A stretch of 64,000 nt of DNA from Limnobaculum allomyrinae (GTDB taxonomy: Bacteria; Pseudomonadota; Gammaproteobacteria; Enterobacterales; Enterobacteriaceae). Made by a program: the position numbers and the translations under genes. Positions 29,287 to 41,545 of this stretch are shown piece by piece. Every line of letters begins with the position of its first letter. Positions within the stretch are counted from its first letter, which is position 1. The stretch is taken from the NCBI RefSeq assembly GCF_016649425.1, contig NZ_JADRCR010000002.1, positions 382,575 to 446,574 on the forward strand, in the 5' to 3' direction. The notes under the pieces are model-generated. The model was not told the origin of the DNA and made no database searches. It was given only the letters and a program-made list of their open reading frames with translations.

Positions 29287-29778
29287 ATGCGCCGTATATT
29301 ATCAGTACTACTGGAGAATGAATCCGGCGCACTGTCGCGGGTAATTGGCCTGTTTTCCCAACGGGGATATAACATTGAAAGCCTGACCGTCGCACCAACC
29401 GACGATCCGACCCTTTCGCGCATGACGATTCATACTAAAGGTGATGCGAAAGTGTTAGAGCAGATAGAGAAACAACTGCACAAGTTGGTTGATGTTCTAC
29501 GGGTTTCTGAATTGACTGATGGCGATTGTGTTGAACGTGAAATTATGCTGGTGAAATTACGCACTTCCGGCGATGGGCGGGAAGAAGTAAAACGCTGTGC
29601 AGATATCTTTCGTGGCCAGATCGTGGATGTTACGTCTTCTCTGTATACCGTCCAGTTGGTGGGTACCAGTAGTAAGTTGGATGCGTTTTTAGCGGCTATC
29701 CGCGAAGCGGGTGAAATCGTTGAAGTTGCCCGTTCAGGCATTGTTGGTGTTGGGCGTGGTGAGCGCATTATGCGCTAG
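29287..29778 (+). CDS. ilvH: Acetolactate synthase III regulatory subunit IlvH
   Basis: IlvH activates IlvI and confers valine feedback inhibition through its ACT domain. I start at ATG 29287 ([19 protein letters not shown]), which gives 163 residues as in E. coli; an upstream frame extension overlaps ilvI and lacks support. GAGAGGAG stands before the start. The ACT domain covers about residues 1-75 and the C-terminal ALS domain the rest. Confidence 0.98.
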   Translation: MRRILSVLLENESGALSRVIGLFSQRGYNIESLTVAPTDDPTLSRMTIHTKGDAKVLEQIEKQLHKLVDVLRVSELTDGDCVEREIMLVKLRTSGDGREEVKRCADIFRGQIVDVTSSLYTVQLVGTSSKLDAFLAAIREAGEIVEVARSGIVGVGRGERIMR

Positions 29779-29800
29779 CCATTTTTCAGACAAAAACAGG

Positions 29801-29831
29801 AGCTCTACCGGTAGTGTAGAGCTTTTTATTT
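29801..29831 (+). terminator. ilvIH terminator
   Basis: AGCTCTAC (29801-29808) pairs with GTAGAGCT (29816-29823), followed by TTTTATTTT. Confidence 0.92.
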
Positions 29832-29970
29832 TGTATTACACTGACTGAATGGATTAAGCAGTTGCTGAATCGTCATATCTTGGGTTAGATCTACATTACT
29901 TAAAGCCATTTATATTATTATGGCTATTATGCCACCAATGACGGGGCGAATTGATACTTAAGGGGTTAAC

Positions 29971-30975
29971 GTGAAACTGGATGAAATTGCGCGTCTCGCT
30001 GGTGTTTCACGCACGACGGCCAGCTATGTAATTAATGGCAAAGCCAAGCAGTATCGTGTGAGCGATAAAACAGTTGAGAAAGTCATGGCGGTAGTCCGGG
30101 AACATAATTATCAACCTAATGCGGTTGCAGCTGGCTTACGTGCTGGTCGTACACGTTCTATCGGGCTGGTTATTCCTGATTTAGAAAACACCAGCTATAC
30201 AAGAATTGCTAACTATCTTGAACGTCAGGCGCGCCAGCGAGGATATCAGTTGCTGATAGCCTGCTCGGAAGACCAGCCAGATAATGAGATGCGCTGCGTT
30301 GAGCATTTGTTGCAACGTAAAGTAGATGCCCTGATTATCTCCACTGCGTTACCGCCAGAACATCCGTTCTATCAGCGTTGGATAAACAGTTCTCTACCGA
30401 TTATTGCACTTGACCGGGCACTGGATCGGGAACACTTTATCAGTGTCGTCGGGGCTGACTACGAAGATGCGGAAATGCTGGCTTCGGAGTTACGTAACTT
30501 TAAAGCGGATAGCGTGGCGTACCTTGGCGCATTACCTGAATTGTCCGTTAGCCAATTGCGTGAGCAAGGGTTCCGTCAGGCGTGGAAGGACGATAAGCGA
30601 CAGGTTAGCTATATTTATGCCAATAGCTATGAGCGTGAGTCTGCGGCAGAAGTATTTAAAAACTGGCTGGAATCTAATCCGATCCCTCAGGCAATTTATA
30701 CCACCTCGTTCTCATTGCTACAGGGTGTGATGGATGTGATTTTGCAAAAACAGGGGCGCCTGCCTGCCGATCTGGCAATTGCCACTTTTGGTGATAATGA
30801 ACTGTTGGATTTCCTTGAGTGCCCGGTATTATCCGTGGCTCAGCGCCACAGAGAAGTTGCCGAGCGGGTATTGGAGTTAGTTCTGGCAAGTATCGATGAA
30901 ACTCAGAAACCCAAACCGGGATTGACCCGCATTCGGCGCAGTTTGTTCCGCCGCGGTAGTTTGAGTCGCGTATAG
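29971..30975 (+). CDS. cra: Catabolite repressor/activator Cra (FruR)
   Basis: Cra is a LacI-family regulator of central carbon flow whose DNA binding is released by fructose phosphates. The 334-residue product has the E. coli length. The N-terminal helix-turn-helix ([20 protein letters not shown]) and hinge ([19 protein letters not shown]) precede a periplasmic-binding-like effector domain. GGGGTTAAC before the start includes a usable ribosome binding site. Position before mraZ is as in E. coli. Confidence 0.98.
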   Translation: MKLDEIARLAGVSRTTASYVINGKAKQYRVSDKTVEKVMAVVREHNYQPNAVAAGLRAGRTRSIGLVIPDLENTSYTRIANYLERQARQRGYQLLIACSEDQPDNEMRCVEHLLQRKVDALIISTALPPEHPFYQRWINSSLPIIALDRALDREHFISVVGADYEDAEMLASELRNFKADSVAYLGALPELSVSQLREQGFRQAWKDDKRQVSYIYANSYERESAAEVFKNWLESNPIPQAIYTTSFSLLQGVMDVILQKQGRLPADLAIATFGDNELLDFLECPVLSVAQRHREVAERVLELVLASIDETQKPKPGLTRIRRSLFRRGSLSRV

Positions 30976-31023
30976 CCTGTAGGTCATATTAACAGTATCA
31001 CTTTGATAATCTAAGAAAACCAT

Positions 31024-31054
31024 AAGGGGCCCCTGACAGGCCCCTTATTTTATT
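31024..31054 (+). terminator. cra terminator
   Basis: AAGGGGCC (31024-31031) and GGCCCCTT (31039-31046) form a GC-rich stem followed by ATTTTATT. Confidence 0.92.
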
Positions 31055-31410
31055 GTCAGTAAGCGCCATTGAACTTACTCCGAAGCGTTACGTTATGTTA
31101 CTATTACTCACTAAAGTATTAGCCAGATTGACGAGTAAAATAGCCAACCACATCTATTTCCCTCCATTCACATCAGATCGTGTCAGATTCATGCTGTAGT
31201 GGTTTATAGAAACATTTTTTTATATTAACGGATTTTTTTATTGATTGATTGCCAACGCTGTTAACCGCCAGCTTTACTGAATCTGAAATGAATAAATAAT
31301 TATTATTATTCATATTGTTAGTTTGATCTCTTTAAATTTAACACACGTTTATTCTATTTTCAGACCGCTAAATAGACTCGCTATTTAGTGTAAAGTCGCG
31401 GCTCTTCGCC
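31055..31410. other. AT-rich gap between cra and the mra promoter
   Basis: No coding sequence or repeat is evident. The right half is very AT-rich and could act as an upstream element or protein-binding region for the mra promoter. Confidence 0.4.
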
Positions 31411-31474
31411 TTGACAAGCTTTTAATACCCTCCGTAAACTCTATTCAAGTGGGAATTTGTGGGGTAAAGTGGTA
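31411..31474 (+). promoter_or_regulatory. mra promoter with MraZ operator boxes
   Basis: A consensus -35 TTGACA (31411-31416) and a -10-like TAAACT (31435-31440) are spaced by 18 bases. Immediately downstream are three MraZ boxes in 10-base phase: TGGGA (31450), TGGGG (31460) and TGGTA (31470). MraZ is known to bind such TGGGN repeats and repress its own cluster. This promoter should drive most of the dcw operon. Confidence 0.85.
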
Positions 31475-31502
31475 AAACTTGTCGCGAAGGAGTGACCCGC
31501 CC

Positions 31503-31961
31503 ATGTTTCGTGGAGCAACAACAATAAATCTTGATAGTAAGGGGCGATTAGCTATCCCCACTCGCTATCGGGATTCACTGCTGGATGAATGTGAAGGACA
31601 ATTGGTATGTACCATTGACCTCCATCAGCCGTGCCTGTTGCTTTACCCACTCCCTGAATGGGAAAAAATTGAACAGAAGCTGTCCCGACTATCCAGTATG
31701 AACCCGGCAGAACGCAGAGTGCAGCGACTGTTATTGGGGCATGCCAGTGAATGTCAGCTGGATAGCGCTGGTCGTGTATTGATAGCGAATACATTGCGGC
31801 AACATGCGCTTTTAGTAAAAGAAGTGATGCTGGTCGGGCAGTTCAATAAGTTTGAACTGTGGAGTGAAGCGGCCTGGTATCAACAAGTTAAGGACGACAT
31901 CGAGGCTGAGCAGTCTGCTAAGTCACCCCTCTCAGAGCGGTTACAGGATTTTTCATTATAA
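31503..31961 (+). CDS. mraZ: Transcriptional regulator MraZ
   Basis: MraZ is an AbrB-like DNA-binding protein that forms a ring and represses the dcw cluster. The start at ATG 31503 ([20 protein letters not shown]) gives 152 residues, as in E. coli, and is preceded by GCGAAGGAG. An in-frame extension to 31479 would run into the operator region and is not used. Two tandem SpoVT/AbrB domains are seen, each with a DSxGR motif (DSKGRLAIP and DSAGRVLIA). Confidence 0.97.
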   Translation: MFRGATTINLDSKGRLAIPTRYRDSLLDECEGQLVCTIDLHQPCLLLYPLPEWEKIEQKLSRLSSMNPAERRVQRLLLGHASECQLDSAGRVLIANTLRQHALLVKEVMLVGQFNKFELWSEAAWYQQVKDDIEAEQSAKSPLSERLQDFSL

Positions 31962-31964
31962 GCT

Positions 31965-32906
31965 ATGTTGAATAATTATCAGCACACCACGGTGCTTTTG
32001 GACGAAGCAGTTAATGCCTTAAGCATTCGGCAGGATGGTATCTATATTGACGGTACTTTTGGCCGTGGTGGACACTCGCGCCTGATCCTATCCCAGTTGG
32101 GACCCCAGGGGCGTCTTATTGCGATAGACCGCGACCCTCAGGCGATTGAAGCCGCATCTGCTATTTCAGACCCTCGTTTCTCCATTATTCATGGTCCTTT
32201 CTCCGATCTGGCCAGTTATGTCCGCGATCTGGGTTTAGAGGGTGAAATCGACGGCATTCTGCTGGATTTAGGGGTTTCTTCACCACAGCTGGATGATGCT
32301 GAACGCGGTTTCTCCTTTATGCGTGATGGGCCACTGGATATGCGCATGGATCCTACTCGTGGTCTGTCAGCGGCACAGTGGCTGCTAAAAGCGGAAGAAG
32401 AAGATATTGCCTGGGTGCTAAAAACCTTTGGTGAAGAGCGTTTTGCCAAACGTATTGCCCGGGGCATCGTTGAACGTAATCGTACCGAGCCAATGACTCG
32501 TACGCATGAGTTGGCAGAAGTTATTGCTACAGCAACGCCAATTCGTGACAAACATAAACATCCGGCGACCCGCAGTTTTCAGGCGATCCGCATTTATATC
32601 AACAGTGAACTGGAAGAGATTGAGCGTGCGCTGGATGGCGCACTGGAAGTGCTGAAGGAAGGTGGGCGCCTTTCCGTTATCAGTTTCCATTCGCTGGAAG
32701 ACCGTATTGTTAAACGTTTTATCCGTCAACATAGTAAGGGGCCACAGGTTCCGGCGGGAATTCCGTTGACTGAAGAGCAGTTAAGGCAGCATGGCGTAAG
32801 AAAATTAAAAGCGCTGGGAAAAATGATGCCGTCCGAGCAGGAAGTGGCTGATAACGCACGTGCTCGCAGCTCAGTATTGCGTTTTGCCCAAAGGACAGCT
32901 GAATGA
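31965..32906 (+). CDS. rsmH: 16S rRNA m4C1402 methyltransferase RsmH (MraW)
   Basis: RsmH adds the N4-methyl group of m4Cm1402 in the ribosomal P site. The 313-residue product matches E. coli length and has the SAM-binding [34 protein letters not shown] and the C-terminal [15 protein letters not shown]. Its TGA overlaps the ftsL ATG (ATGA). Confidence 0.98.
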   Translation: MLNNYQHTTVLLDEAVNALSIRQDGIYIDGTFGRGGHSRLILSQLGPQGRLIAIDRDPQAIEAASAISDPRFSIIHGPFSDLASYVRDLGLEGEIDGILLDLGVSSPQLDDAERGFSFMRDGPLDMRMDPTRGLSAAQWLLKAEEEDIAWVLKTFGEERFAKRIARGIVERNRTEPMTRTHELAEVIATATPIRDKHKHPATRSFQAIRIYINSELEEIERALDGALEVLKEGGRLSVISFHSLEDRIVKRFIRQHSKGPQVPAGIPLTEEQLRQHGVRKLKALGKMMPSEQEVADNARARSSVLRFAQRTAE

Positions 32907-33223
32907 TATCGAATGAACGCCACAGTTTAGCCAGCATCATCGGTGATGATTTGCTGCGTAACGCAAAGTTACCGTTGTTGCTGACTGTGTTAGTTCTGGT
33001 ATCAGCGATAGCGGTGGTGTTATCCAGTCACCGTACGCGCTTGTTAACCGCTGAGCGTGAGCAACTGATTTTAGAACGTGAAGCACTGGAAATTGAGTGG
33101 CGTAACCTGATTCTGGAAGAAAACGCCCTGGCCGACCATAGCCGTATTGAGCGTCTGGCTAATGAAAAGCTGCAAATGCTACATGTAACACCGGATCAGG
33201 AACAAATCGTTATACAGAAGTAA
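32903..33223 (+). CDS. ftsL: Cell division protein FtsL
   Basis: FtsL is a bitopic divisome protein that forms a complex with FtsB and FtsQ and activates FtsWI. The 106-residue protein has a short cytoplasmic part, one membrane segment ([18 protein letters not shown]) and a periplasmic coiled coil ([20 protein letters not shown]). It is shorter than E. coli FtsL (121), the difference lying at the N-terminus. Start codon overlaps rsmH. Confidence 0.95.
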   Translation: MISNERHSLASIIGDDLLRNAKLPLLLTVLVLVSAIAVVLSSHRTRLLTAEREQLILEREALEIEWRNLILEENALADHSRIERLANEKLQMLHVTPDQEQIVIQK

Positions 33224-33307
33224 CAAAAAGAATGAATAAAACAGTCGGCGTGCGGAGCGCGTTACAAATTAATGGATTGATGAACTTACCATGGCTAATG
33301 AAATGAG

Positions 33308-35077
33308 ATGAAAGCAGCACGAACCAATAAGATTAAAGTAAAACGCCCTGAGAATGAGGCCGGCTTTGTAAGCTGGCGTTTTGGTTTGCTCTGCTTGTTT
33401 ATTGTATTAGCCATGTTTGGTTTAATGGCGCGAGCTGCATGGTTACAGGTTATTGAGCCTGATAAATTGGTTAAAGAAGGGGATATGCGCTCCTTACGAG
33501 TGCAGGAAGTTCCTACCGTTCGCGGCATGATCTCCGATCGTTTTGGTCGTCCATTAGCAGTTAGCGTTCCGGTTAATGCGATTTGGGCCGATCCAAAAGA
33601 GCTGAATGAGCGTGGCGGTATTTCACAAGACATGCACTGGAAAGCGCTGGCGGATGTTGTTGGTTTACCACTGGATAAGCTATCAGAAAAGATCAACGCT
33701 AATCCCAAAGGGCGCTTTGTCTATTTAGCGCGTCAAATCAATTCAGAAACCGCGGAGTATGTGCGTAAGCTTAAGCTACCGGGTATCTACTTAAAACGCG
33801 AATCCCGTCGTTTCTATCCTGCCGGCCCGGTTACCGCCCACATTGTTGGTTTTACCAACATTGACGATAACGGGCTGGAAGGCATTGAAAAAAGCTTTGA
33901 AGATAAGCTGGTCGGTAAGTCCGGCGAGCGTACGGTGCGTAAAGATCGCTATGGTCGGGTGATTGAAGATATCTCTTCCGTCGATAGCCAGGCTGCTCAC
34001 AATCTGACGTTAAGTATTGATGAACGCCTGCAGGCGTTGGTTTACCGTGAGTTGAGTAATGCGGTTGCTGCTAACAAAGCCGAATCAGGTACCGCTGTGC
34101 TGGTAGATGTGAATACTGGCGAAATTCTGGCCATGGTTAACAGCCCTTCTTATAACCCGAATAACCGGGTTGGCTCACCGGAAGATTTCTTCCGTAATCG
34201 GGCAATAACTGACATTTTTGAACCGGGATCAACGGTTAAACCCATGGTGGTTATGACGGCGTTAGATCGCGGAATTATCAAAGAAAACTCGGTATTGAAT
34301 ACCAGACCGTATCGGGTTAATGGTCATGAGATAAAGGACGTGGCCCTTTATCCTGAATTGACCATTACCGGTATTTTACAAAAATCCAGTAACGTCGGTG
34401 TTTCTCATCTGGCGTTGGATATGCCAGCCGATGCGTTAGTTGATACATACTCGCGCTTTGGGTTGGGACAACCTACCAATTTGGGATTGGTTGGAGAAAG
34501 CAGTGGCTTGTTTTTACAAAAAAAACGGTGGTCTGACATAGAGAGGGCCACCTTCTCATTTGGCTATGGGCTAATGGTAACGCCATTACAGTTAGCGCGA
34601 GCTTATGCAACGATGGGAAGCTTTGGCGTTTATCGTCCGCTTTCTATTACCAAAATTGACCCGCCGGTACAAGGAAAACGCATCTTCCCTGAAAGTACCG
34701 TACGCACCGTGGTTCATATGATGGAATCGGTAGCGTTACCCGGAGGCGGTGGTACTAAAGCCGCAGTGAAAGGCTATCGCATCGCAATCAAAACCGGTAC
34801 CGCAAAGAAAGTGGGGCCTAACGGTGGCTATATCAATAAATATATCGCCTATACGGCCGGTCTGGCACCCGCCAGTAAGCCGCGTTATGCGCTGGTGGTG
34901 GTAATTAACGATCCTGGTGCGGGTCAGTATTATGGTGGTGCCGTTTCTGCGCCGGTTTTTGGCGCAATTATGGGCGGGGTTTTACGGACAATGAATATCG
35001 AGCCAGATGCATTGCCCGTAACGGATAAAAACGAATTAGTGATTAATCAGAAAGGAGCTTCCGGTGGCCGATCTTAA
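33308..35077 (+). CDS. ftsI: Septal peptidoglycan transpeptidase FtsI (PBP3)
   Basis: FtsI cross-links septal peptidoglycan. The 589-residue class B PBP (E. coli 588) has one N-terminal membrane anchor, a pedestal domain and the penicillin-binding active site: STVKP (near residue 306), SSN in KSSNVG and KTGT. The C-terminal tail resembles the E. coli segment removed by Prc. An 84-base gap separates it from ftsL. It overlaps murE by 14 bases. Confidence 0.98.
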   Translation: MKAARTNKIKVKRPENEAGFVSWRFGLLCLFIVLAMFGLMARAAWLQVIEPDKLVKEGDMRSLRVQEVPTVRGMISDRFGRPLAVSVPVNAIWADPKELNERGGISQDMHWKALADVVGLPLDKLSEKINANPKGRFVYLARQINSETAEYVRKLKLPGIYLKRESRRFYPAGPVTAHIVGFTNIDDNGLEGIEKSFEDKLVGKSGERTVRKDRYGRVIEDISSVDSQAAHNLTLSIDERLQALVYRELSNAVAANKAESGTAVLVDVNTGEILAMVNSPSYNPNNRVGSPEDFFRNRAITDIFEPGSTVKPMVVMTALDRGIIKENSVLNTRPYRVNGHEIKDVALYPELTITGILQKSSNVGVSHLALDMPADALVDTYSRFGLGQPTNLGLVGESSGLFLQKKRWSDIERATFSFGYGLMVTPLQLARAYATMGSFGVYRPLSITKIDPPVQGKRIFPESTVRTVVHMMESVALPGGGGTKAAVKGYRIAIKTGTAKKVGPNGGYINKYIAYTAGLAPASKPRYALVVVINDPGAGQYYGGAVSAPVFGAIMGGVLRTMNIEPDALPVTDKNELVINQKGASGGRS

Positions 35078-36563
35078 TTTAAGCGATCTGCTCGCTCCGT
35101 GGAATATTCAGGTTCCTGAGCACAAGTTAAAAGAGATGACGCTGGATAGTCGCGTAGCGGCTTCAGGCGATCTCTTCATTGCCATTGTGGGCCATAAGGT
35201 GGATGGGCGTCGTTATATTTCCCAGGCCATTGCTCAAGGTGTGGCGGCCGTGATTGCCGAAGCCGAGGGAGAAGCGCCTAATGGTACGGTGGTCATGTCT
35301 CACGGTGTTCCTATTATCTATATTGAGCATCTGAATTTACATTTGTCGGCAATTGCTGGTCGTTTTTATCAGCAGCCGTCAGAGAGAATGCGTTTAGTTG
35401 GCGTAACCGGAACTAACGGTAAAACCACCACCACTCAACTGTTAGCGCAGTGGAGTCAGCTTCTGGGAGAAAGAAGCGCGGTGATGGGTACCGTAGGGAA
35501 TGGTTTATTAGGTCATGTGGTACCAACAGAGAATACTACCAGCTCGGCTGTTGATGTACAGCGTGAACTGAATGAACTGGTGAAAAGCGGTGCGACCTTT
35601 ACCGCGATGGAAGTTTCTTCCCATGGTTTAGTTCAGGAGCGAGTTGCTGCGCTGAATTTTGCCGCTGCGGCCTTTACCAACCTTAGTCGTGATCATCTTG
35701 ATTACCATGGCAGCATGGAAGAGTACGAAGCGGCTAAATGGCGACTGTTTGAACGTCATCAGGTTGGCGAAGCTATCATCAACGTAGATGACGCAGTGGG
35801 GGCCCGTCGTATAGTGGCGATGCCAAATGCAATCGCTGTCACGATGGAAGATAACCTTCCTCAGGGCTGGCAGGGGCGTTGGTTAAAGGCCTGTGAAGTT
35901 TCTTATCATGACAACGGGGCGACGGTGAAGTTTGACTCCAGTTGGGGCGGTGGTGTGGTAGAAAGCCGTTTGCTGGGCGCATTTAACGTTAGCAATCTAC
36001 TGGTTGCTTTGACAACGCTGTTGTCACTAGGCTATTCACTTAATCATCTGGTAGAATCTGCGCCGAATTTACAACCTGTCTGCGGTCGTATGGAAGTGTT
36101 TACCGCCCCGGGGCGCCCAACAGTAGTTGTCGATTATGCTCATACGCCAGATGCGCTGGAAAAGGCTCTGGAAGCGGCAAGACTGCACTGTAAGGGTGAA
36201 TTGTGGTGTGTGTTCGGCTGCGGCGGCGATCGTGATCGTGGTAAGCGCCCGCTAATGGGCGGGGTTGCTGAACAGTTTGCCGATCGCGTTATTGTTACTG
36301 ATGATAACCCTCGTAGTGAAGATCCTCAGGCGATTGTAGCCGATATCCTGACCGGATTTACCGATACCAAACGTGCCAATGTGATTCACGGTCGGGCAGA
36401 AGCGGTAACCAGCGTGGTTATGCAGGCAGCTCCTGATGATGTGGTGGTGATTGCCGGTAAAGGCCATGAAGATTATCAACTGATTGGCAACCGCCGATTG
36501 GATTATTCTGACCGTACCACAGTAGCAAATTTACTGGGTATGGCAGCAGGGGTATTAGCATGA
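35064..36563 (+). CDS. murE: UDP-MurNAc-tripeptide synthetase MurE
   Basis: MurE adds meso-diaminopimelate to UDP-MurNAc-Ala-Glu. The 499-residue enzyme starts with GTG ([13 protein letters not shown]), preceded by AGAAAGGAG, inside the end of ftsI. It has the ATP site [15 protein letters not shown] and the meso-DAP selectivity motif DDNPRSEDP near residue 413, confirming DAP-type peptidoglycan. ATGA overlap with murF. Confidence 0.98.
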   Translation: MADLNLSDLLAPWNIQVPEHKLKEMTLDSRVAASGDLFIAIVGHKVDGRRYISQAIAQGVAAVIAEAEGEAPNGTVVMSHGVPIIYIEHLNLHLSAIAGRFYQQPSERMRLVGVTGTNGKTTTTQLLAQWSQLLGERSAVMGTVGNGLLGHVVPTENTTSSAVDVQRELNELVKSGATFTAMEVSSHGLVQERVAALNFAAAAFTNLSRDHLDYHGSMEEYEAAKWRLFERHQVGEAIINVDDAVGARRIVAMPNAIAVTMEDNLPQGWQGRWLKACEVSYHDNGATVKFDSSWGGGVVESRLLGAFNVSNLLVALTTLLSLGYSLNHLVESAPNLQPVCGRMEVFTAPGRPTVVVDYAHTPDALEKALEAARLHCKGELWCVFGCGGDRDRGKRPLMGGVAEQFADRVIVTDDNPRSEDPQAIVADILTGFTDTKRANVIHGRAEAVTSVVMQAAPDDVVVIAGKGHEDYQLIGNRRLDYSDRTTVANLLGMAAGVLA

Positions 36564-37936
36564 TTCCCATTACCCTGAAACAGCTGGCCGAGGTGGTCGA
36601 TGGTAAACTCATCGCCTCTACGGCAGATATTACCGGGCAGCAGATTGTTGATGTTGTTACTGACACCCGCAAAATTGTAGCTGGCTGTTTGTTTATTGCC
36701 CTGAAGGGCGAACGTTTTGATGCTCATGATTTTGCCGCAGAGGCAATCAATCAGGGAGCCAGTGTTTTATTAGTTAGTCAGCACTTACCGCTGGACGTTG
36801 CTCAGGTGATTGTTGCGGATACCCGTATTGCGCTGGGCAAAATGGGTGGCTGGGTAAGACAGCAGGTACCTGCACGCGTAGTCGCGTTGACAGGATCATC
36901 CGGTAAAACCAGCGTTAAAGAGATGACAGCTACCATTCTGCAACAGTGTGGTGAAGTACTGTATACCGCAGGTAATTTGAATAACGATATTGGTGTGCCG
37001 TTGACATTATTACGTTTGACGAAACGTCATCAGTTCGCTGTTGTCGAATTAGGCGCTAATCATGCTGGTGAGATTGCCTATACTACTGCGCTGACTCATC
37101 CGGAAAGCGCGCTGGTAAATAATCTGGCGGCTGCGCATTTGGAAGGATTTGGTTCACTGGCTGGTGTGGCTAAAGCCAAAGGTGAAATTTTCCAGGGTTT
37201 GCCTTCTCACGGTGTCGCTATTGTCAATGCAGACAGTAATGATTTAGCCGGTTGGCAGAGCCAATTGGCCGATAAAATAGTATGGCGTTTTTCTGCCAGC
37301 CATACTGAGCAAGTTGAGTTTTATGCGACGGACGTAGTGATAAAAACACAAGGAACTCAGTTCGTTTTGCATACGCCGGTAGGAAATACGGAAGTCCTGC
37401 TTCCTCTGCCGGGTAAGCACAACATTGCTAATGCGCTGGCGGCTACGGCGTTAGCCATGTCAGTGGGTGCATCATTAGAAAATGTAACATCAGGTTTGTC
37501 ACAGCTTAAAGCAGTTCCGGGGCGTTTGTTCCCGGTGCAGCTGAGTGCAGACAAACTGCTGCTGGATGATACCTATAACGCTAACGTTGGGTCGATGACA
37601 GCTGCCGCTCAAGTGCTTGCTTCTATGCCTGGTTATCGGGTGATGGTTGTTGGCGATATGGGTGAGTTAGGTGATGAGGCCGAACAATGCCATCGTCAGG
37701 TTGGTGAAGCAGCCCGCGAAGCGGGGGTGGATAAAGTATTAAGCGTTGGTCATTTAAGTGAAATGATTAGTAACGCAAGTGGCAATGGCGAGCACTTTAA
37801 GGATAAAGAAGCGGTAGCCCAACGTTTGGGTGAGTTGCTATCTGAGCATGCGGTCATAACAATTTTAGTTAAAGGTTCACGTAGTGCCGCCATGGAGCAG
37901 GTAGTACGCAGAGTACAGGAGATAGCACAATGTTAG
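36560..37936 (+). CDS. murF: UDP-MurNAc-pentapeptide synthetase MurF
   Basis: MurF attaches D-Ala-D-Ala to the UDP-MurNAc-tripeptide. The 458-residue protein begins [17 protein letters not shown] and has the ATP loop [14 protein letters not shown] and [11 protein letters not shown], a Mur ligase family signature. Its length is close to E. coli MurF (452). It overlaps mraY by 7 bases. Confidence 0.98.
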   Translation: MIPITLKQLAEVVDGKLIASTADITGQQIVDVVTDTRKIVAGCLFIALKGERFDAHDFAAEAINQGASVLLVSQHLPLDVAQVIVADTRIALGKMGGWVRQQVPARVVALTGSSGKTSVKEMTATILQQCGEVLYTAGNLNNDIGVPLTLLRLTKRHQFAVVELGANHAGEIAYTTALTHPESALVNNLAAAHLEGFGSLAGVAKAKGEIFQGLPSHGVAIVNADSNDLAGWQSQLADKIVWRFSASHTEQVEFYATDVVIKTQGTQFVLHTPVGNTEVLLPLPGKHNIANALAATALAMSVGASLENVTSGLSQLKAVPGRLFPVQLSADKLLLDDTYNANVGSMTAAAQVLASMPGYRVMVVGDMGELGDEAEQCHRQVGEAAREAGVDKVLSVGHLSEMISNASGNGEHFKDKEAVAQRLGELLSEHAVITILVKGSRSAAMEQVVRRVQEIAQC

Positions 37937-39012
37937 TATGGCTGGCAGAACATCTGGTCTCAATTTTTTCAGGCTTTAACGTCTTTTCTTATTTGACGTT
38001 TCGCGCCATTGTCAGCCTGCTGACCGCACTGTTTATCTCTTTGTGGATGGGGCCGCGCCTGATTGCTTTCTTACAGCGCTTGCAGATTGGTCAAGTCGTT
38101 CGTAACGACGGTCCGGAGTCCCACTTCAGTAAACGCGGTACGCCGACTATGGGCGGTATCATGATTCTGGCATCTATTACTATTTCAGTATTGCTGTGGG
38201 CCAATCTGAGCAATCCTTATATCTGGTGCTCACTGTTTGTTCTGCTGGGGTATGGTGCCGTTGGCTTTGTGGATGATTACCGTAAGGTGGTGCGCAAAGA
38301 CACCAAAGGATTAATTGCCCGTTGGAAGTATTTCTGGCAATCCGTTATTGCCCTGATTGTGGCATTTAGCATGTATGCCATCGGTAAAGACACACCAGCG
38401 ACTCAGCTGGTTGTGCCGTTTTTTAAAGACGTAATGCCACAGTTAGGCGTGCTTTATATTCTGCTGGCCTACTTTGTTATCGTTGGTACCAGTAACGCGG
38501 TTAACCTGACCGATGGTCTGGATGGTCTGGCTATCATGCCAACCGTATTTGTTGCTGCGGGTTTTGGTCTGGTTGCCTGGGCGACGGGTAACGTCAATTT
38601 TGCCAGCTATCTGCATATTCCTTATATCCGCCATGCCGGTGAATTAGTGATTTTCTGTACTGCAATTGTTGGTGCAGGATTAGGATTCCTCTGGTTTAAC
38701 ACTTATCCGGCTCAGGTCTTTATGGGTGACGTTGGTTCACTGGCATTGGGTGGTACTTTAGGTGTGATTGCCGTACTGCTGCGTCAGGAATTTTTACTGG
38801 TGATTATGGGCGGAGTGTTTGTGGTTGAAACTCTGTCGGTAATTCTGCAGGTGGGATCGTTCAAACTTCGCGGCCAACGTATTTTCCGTATGGCGCCGAT
38901 TCACCACCACTATGAATTGAAAGGCTGGCCAGAGCCACGCGTGATCGTGCGCTTCTGGATTATCTCATTAATGCTGGTGCTGATCGGCCTGGCAACCTTG
39001 AAGGTGCGGTAA
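37930..39012 (+). CDS. mraY: Phospho-MurNAc-pentapeptide translocase MraY
   Basis: MraY makes lipid I by moving phospho-MurNAc-pentapeptide to undecaprenyl phosphate. The 360-residue membrane protein has about ten helices, with the catalytic aspartate motifs [13 protein letters not shown] and [10 protein letters not shown] and the Mg site region [28 protein letters not shown] forms the conserved His loop. Length is identical to E. coli. Confidence 0.98.
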   Translation: MLVWLAEHLVSIFSGFNVFSYLTFRAIVSLLTALFISLWMGPRLIAFLQRLQIGQVVRNDGPESHFSKRGTPTMGGIMILASITISVLLWANLSNPYIWCSLFVLLGYGAVGFVDDYRKVVRKDTKGLIARWKYFWQSVIALIVAFSMYAIGKDTPATQLVVPFFKDVMPQLGVLYILLAYFVIVGTSNAVNLTDGLDGLAIMPTVFVAAGFGLVAWATGNVNFASYLHIPYIRHAGELVIFCTAIVGAGLGFLWFNTYPAQVFMGDVGSLALGGTLGVIAVLLRQEFLLVIMGGVFVVETLSVILQVGSFKLRGQRIFRMAPIHHHYELKGWPEPRVIVRFWIISLMLVLIGLATLKVR

Positions 39013-39014
39013 TC

Positions 39015-40334
39015 ATGACAATCGACTATCAGGATAAACAGGTTGTTATCATTGGATTAGGTTCCACAGGGTTGTCCTGTGTCGATTATTTTATTGCCCG
39101 GGGCGTTTCCCCTAAAGTTATTGATACGCGCTCAGCTCCCCCGGGGTTAGACAAATTACCCGAAAGTGTAGAAAGCCATACTGGTGGCTTTAATCACGAC
39201 TGGATTCTGGCTGCGGATCTGTTAGTGGTTAGCCCGGGAATCGCTCTGGCAACGCCGGTTTTACAAGAAGCGGCAGCAGCAGGCATCGAGATTGTCGGTG
39301 ATATTGAGCTGTTCTGTCGTGAAGCTAAAGCGCCAATTGTGGCAATCACCGGTTCAAACGGAAAAAGTACCGTTACCACGCTGGTGGGGGAAATGGGGAA
39401 CGCCGCCGGTTGGAATGTTGCTATCGGGGGTAATCTGGGCCAAACAGCGTTATCACTGCTGGATCCTGAATGTCAGCTGTATGTTATGGAGCTATCCAGC
39501 TTCCAACTGGAAACCACATCCAGCCTCCATGCCGCCGCCGCAACCATTTTGAACGTTACTGAAGATCATATGGATCGCTATCCGCAGGGGATGGAGCAGT
39601 ATCGTGAAGCTAAATTGCGTATCTATGACAATGCCAGCGTTTGCGTGGTTAATGCTGATGATGCGCTGACTATGCCATTGCAAGGGGCGGATAGCCGCTG
39701 CGTTAGCTTTGGTGTAGATGTGGGTGATTACCACCTTAGCTATCAGCAGGGGGAAACCTGGCTACGGGTCCACGGCGAGAAAGTACTTAATGCCGCAGAG
39801 ATGAAAATTGTTGGTCAGCATAACTATCTGAACGCACTGGCAGCGTTGGCACTGGCTGATGCAGTGTCATTACCTCGAGCTTCCAGCCTGCAAGCATTGA
39901 CTCAGTTCACTGGTCTGGCTCATCGTTTTCAACTGGTGTGGGACAATAAAGGCGTTCGTTGGATTAATGATTCTAAAGCCACTAACGTGGGCAGTACTGA
40001 AGCCGCATTAAATGGTATTCGTGTTGATGGCGTTTTACACCTGTTGCTAGGTGGTGATGGTAAATCAGCTGATTTTTCACCGCTGTCGACTTATCTGAAA
40101 GGTGACAATATTCGTCTCTACTGTTTTGGTCGTGATAAGCAGCCGCTATACGATTTACGCCCTGAAGTGGCGGAAATGACCGATACCATGGAGCAGGCAA
40201 TGGTTCATATTGCACAGCGAGTCAAACCCGGGGATATGGTGTTATTGTCACCGGCCTGTGCCAGTCTGGATCAGTTTAAAAATTATGAACAGCGTGGGCT
40301 GGAGTTTGCCCGTCTGGCTCAGGAGCTTGGCTGA
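39015..40334 (+). CDS. murD: UDP-MurNAc-L-Ala:D-Glu ligase MurD
   Basis: MurD adds D-glutamate to UDP-MurNAc-L-alanine. The 439-residue enzyme (E. coli 438) has the N-terminal UDP-binding [13 protein letters not shown], the ATP loop [14 protein letters not shown] and [15 protein letters not shown]. It begins 2 bases after mraY and its last base is the first base of ftsW. Confidence 0.98.
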   Translation: MTIDYQDKQVVIIGLGSTGLSCVDYFIARGVSPKVIDTRSAPPGLDKLPESVESHTGGFNHDWILAADLLVVSPGIALATPVLQEAAAAGIEIVGDIELFCREAKAPIVAITGSNGKSTVTTLVGEMGNAAGWNVAIGGNLGQTALSLLDPECQLYVMELSSFQLETTSSLHAAAATILNVTEDHMDRYPQGMEQYREAKLRIYDNASVCVVNADDALTMPLQGADSRCVSFGVDVGDYHLSYQQGETWLRVHGEKVLNAAEMKIVGQHNYLNALAALALADAVSLPRASSLQALTQFTGLAHRFQLVWDNKGVRWINDSKATNVGSTEAALNGIRVDGVLHLLLGGDGKSADFSPLSTYLKGDNIRLYCFGRDKQPLYDLRPEVAEMTDTMEQAMVHIAQRVKPGDMVLLSPACASLDQFKNYEQRGLEFARLAQELG

Positions 40335-41545
40335 TGAGCGCATTTAGTTTAGTTAAACCTTTCCAGCTATTTACCCAATGGGTAACTGGATCTCGTCAAA
40401 GCAGTGAGGCGGTTGATTATGACGTTATGTATGATCGCACCCTACTGTGGATGGCTATTGGTTTAACTATCGTTGGTTTTGTTATGGTGACATCAGCATC
40501 AATGCCGATTGCCCAACGATATACTGAAGACCCATTTTTATTCGCTAAACGTGATGCTATTTACATTCTACTGGCTATTGGTGCGGCATTAGTAACGCTA
40601 CGTATCCCAATGGAAATGTGGCAACGCTATAGTCCGATTATTCTGTTGATAGCCATCGTGATGTTATTAATTGTACTGGCGATAGGCAGTTCGGTTAATG
40701 GCGCATCCCGCTGGATTGCGTTTGGGCCGGTTCGTATTCAGCCCGCAGAGCTGTCTAAACTGGCATTGTTCTTCTATCTGGCCAGCTATCTGGTACGTAA
40801 AGTTGATGAAGTGCGTAATAACTTCTGGGGCTTTTGTAAACCGATGGGTGTTATGGTGATTCTGGCAGTTTTACTGCTGGCTCAGCCCGATTTGGGAACC
40901 GTAGTGGTACTGTTTATCACTACGCTAGGCATGCTGTTTTTAGCCGGTGCGAAACTTTGGCAGTTTCTGGCAATTATCGGCTCCGGGGTGTTTGCTGTAG
41001 GGCTACTGATTGTTGCGGAGCCTTATCGTTTACGCCGGGTAACTTCCTTCTGGGACCCATGGGCCGATCCGTTTGGTGCGGGCTATCAGTTGACGCAGTC
41101 GCTGATGGCATTTGGCCGTGGAGAACTCTGGGGGCAGGGTTTAGGTAACTCAATTCAGAAACTGGAATATTTACCGGAAGCCCATACTGACTTTATTTTT
41201 GCCATTATCGGTGAAGAATTAGGCTATTTTGGTGTGGTTTTGATCCTCTTAATGGTATTCTTCGTCGCTTTTAGAGCAATGCTGATTGGTCGCCGTGCTT
41301 TAGAAGCCGGGCAGCGTTTTTCCGGTTTTCTTGCCTGTGAGATTGGTTTGTGGTTCAGCTTCCAGACGTTAGTTAACGTCGGCGCTGCAGCCGGTATTCT
41401 ACCGACCAAAGGTTTGACTCTACCGTTAATCAGCTATGGTGGTTCCAGTTTACTGGTGATGTCTACCGCGCTGGTTTTACTACTTCGAATTGACTATGAA
41501 ACGCGTCAGGCCAACTGCCAGGCGCATGTAAGAGGTACCCGATGA
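40334..41545 (+). CDS. ftsW: Septal peptidoglycan polymerase FtsW
   Basis: FtsW is a SEDS glycosyltransferase that polymerises lipid II at the septum in complex with FtsI. The 403-residue protein has about ten membrane helices and the SEDS signatures [23 protein letters not shown] and [12 protein letters not shown]. The catalytic aspartate loop region ([20 protein letters not shown]) is conserved. It overlaps murG by 4 bases. Confidence 0.98.
   Translation: MSAFSLVKPFQLFTQWVTGSRQSSEAVDYDVMYDRTLLWMAIGLTIVGFVMVTSASMPIAQRYTEDPFLFAKRDAIYILLAIGAALVTLRIPMEMWQRYSPIILLIAIVMLLIVLAIGSSVNGASRWIAFGPVRIQPAELSKLALFFYLASYLVRKVDEVRNNFWGFCKPMGVMVILAVLLLAQPDLGTVVVLFITTLGMLFLAGAKLWQFLAIIGSGVFAVGLLIVAEPYRLRRVTSFWDPWADPFGAGYQLTQSLMAFGRGELWGQGLGNSIQKLEYLPEAHTDFIFAIIGEELGYFGVVLILLMVFFVAFRAMLIGRRALEAGQRFSGFLACEIGLWFSFQTLVNVGAAAGILPTKGLTLPLISYGGSSLLVMSTALVLLLRIDYETRQANCQAHVRGTR

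Noticed and set aside
35064-35077. Apparent conflict between the ftsI end and the murE start
   Set aside because: The overlap with a GTG start is the normal arrangement and the murE N-terminus is conserved.
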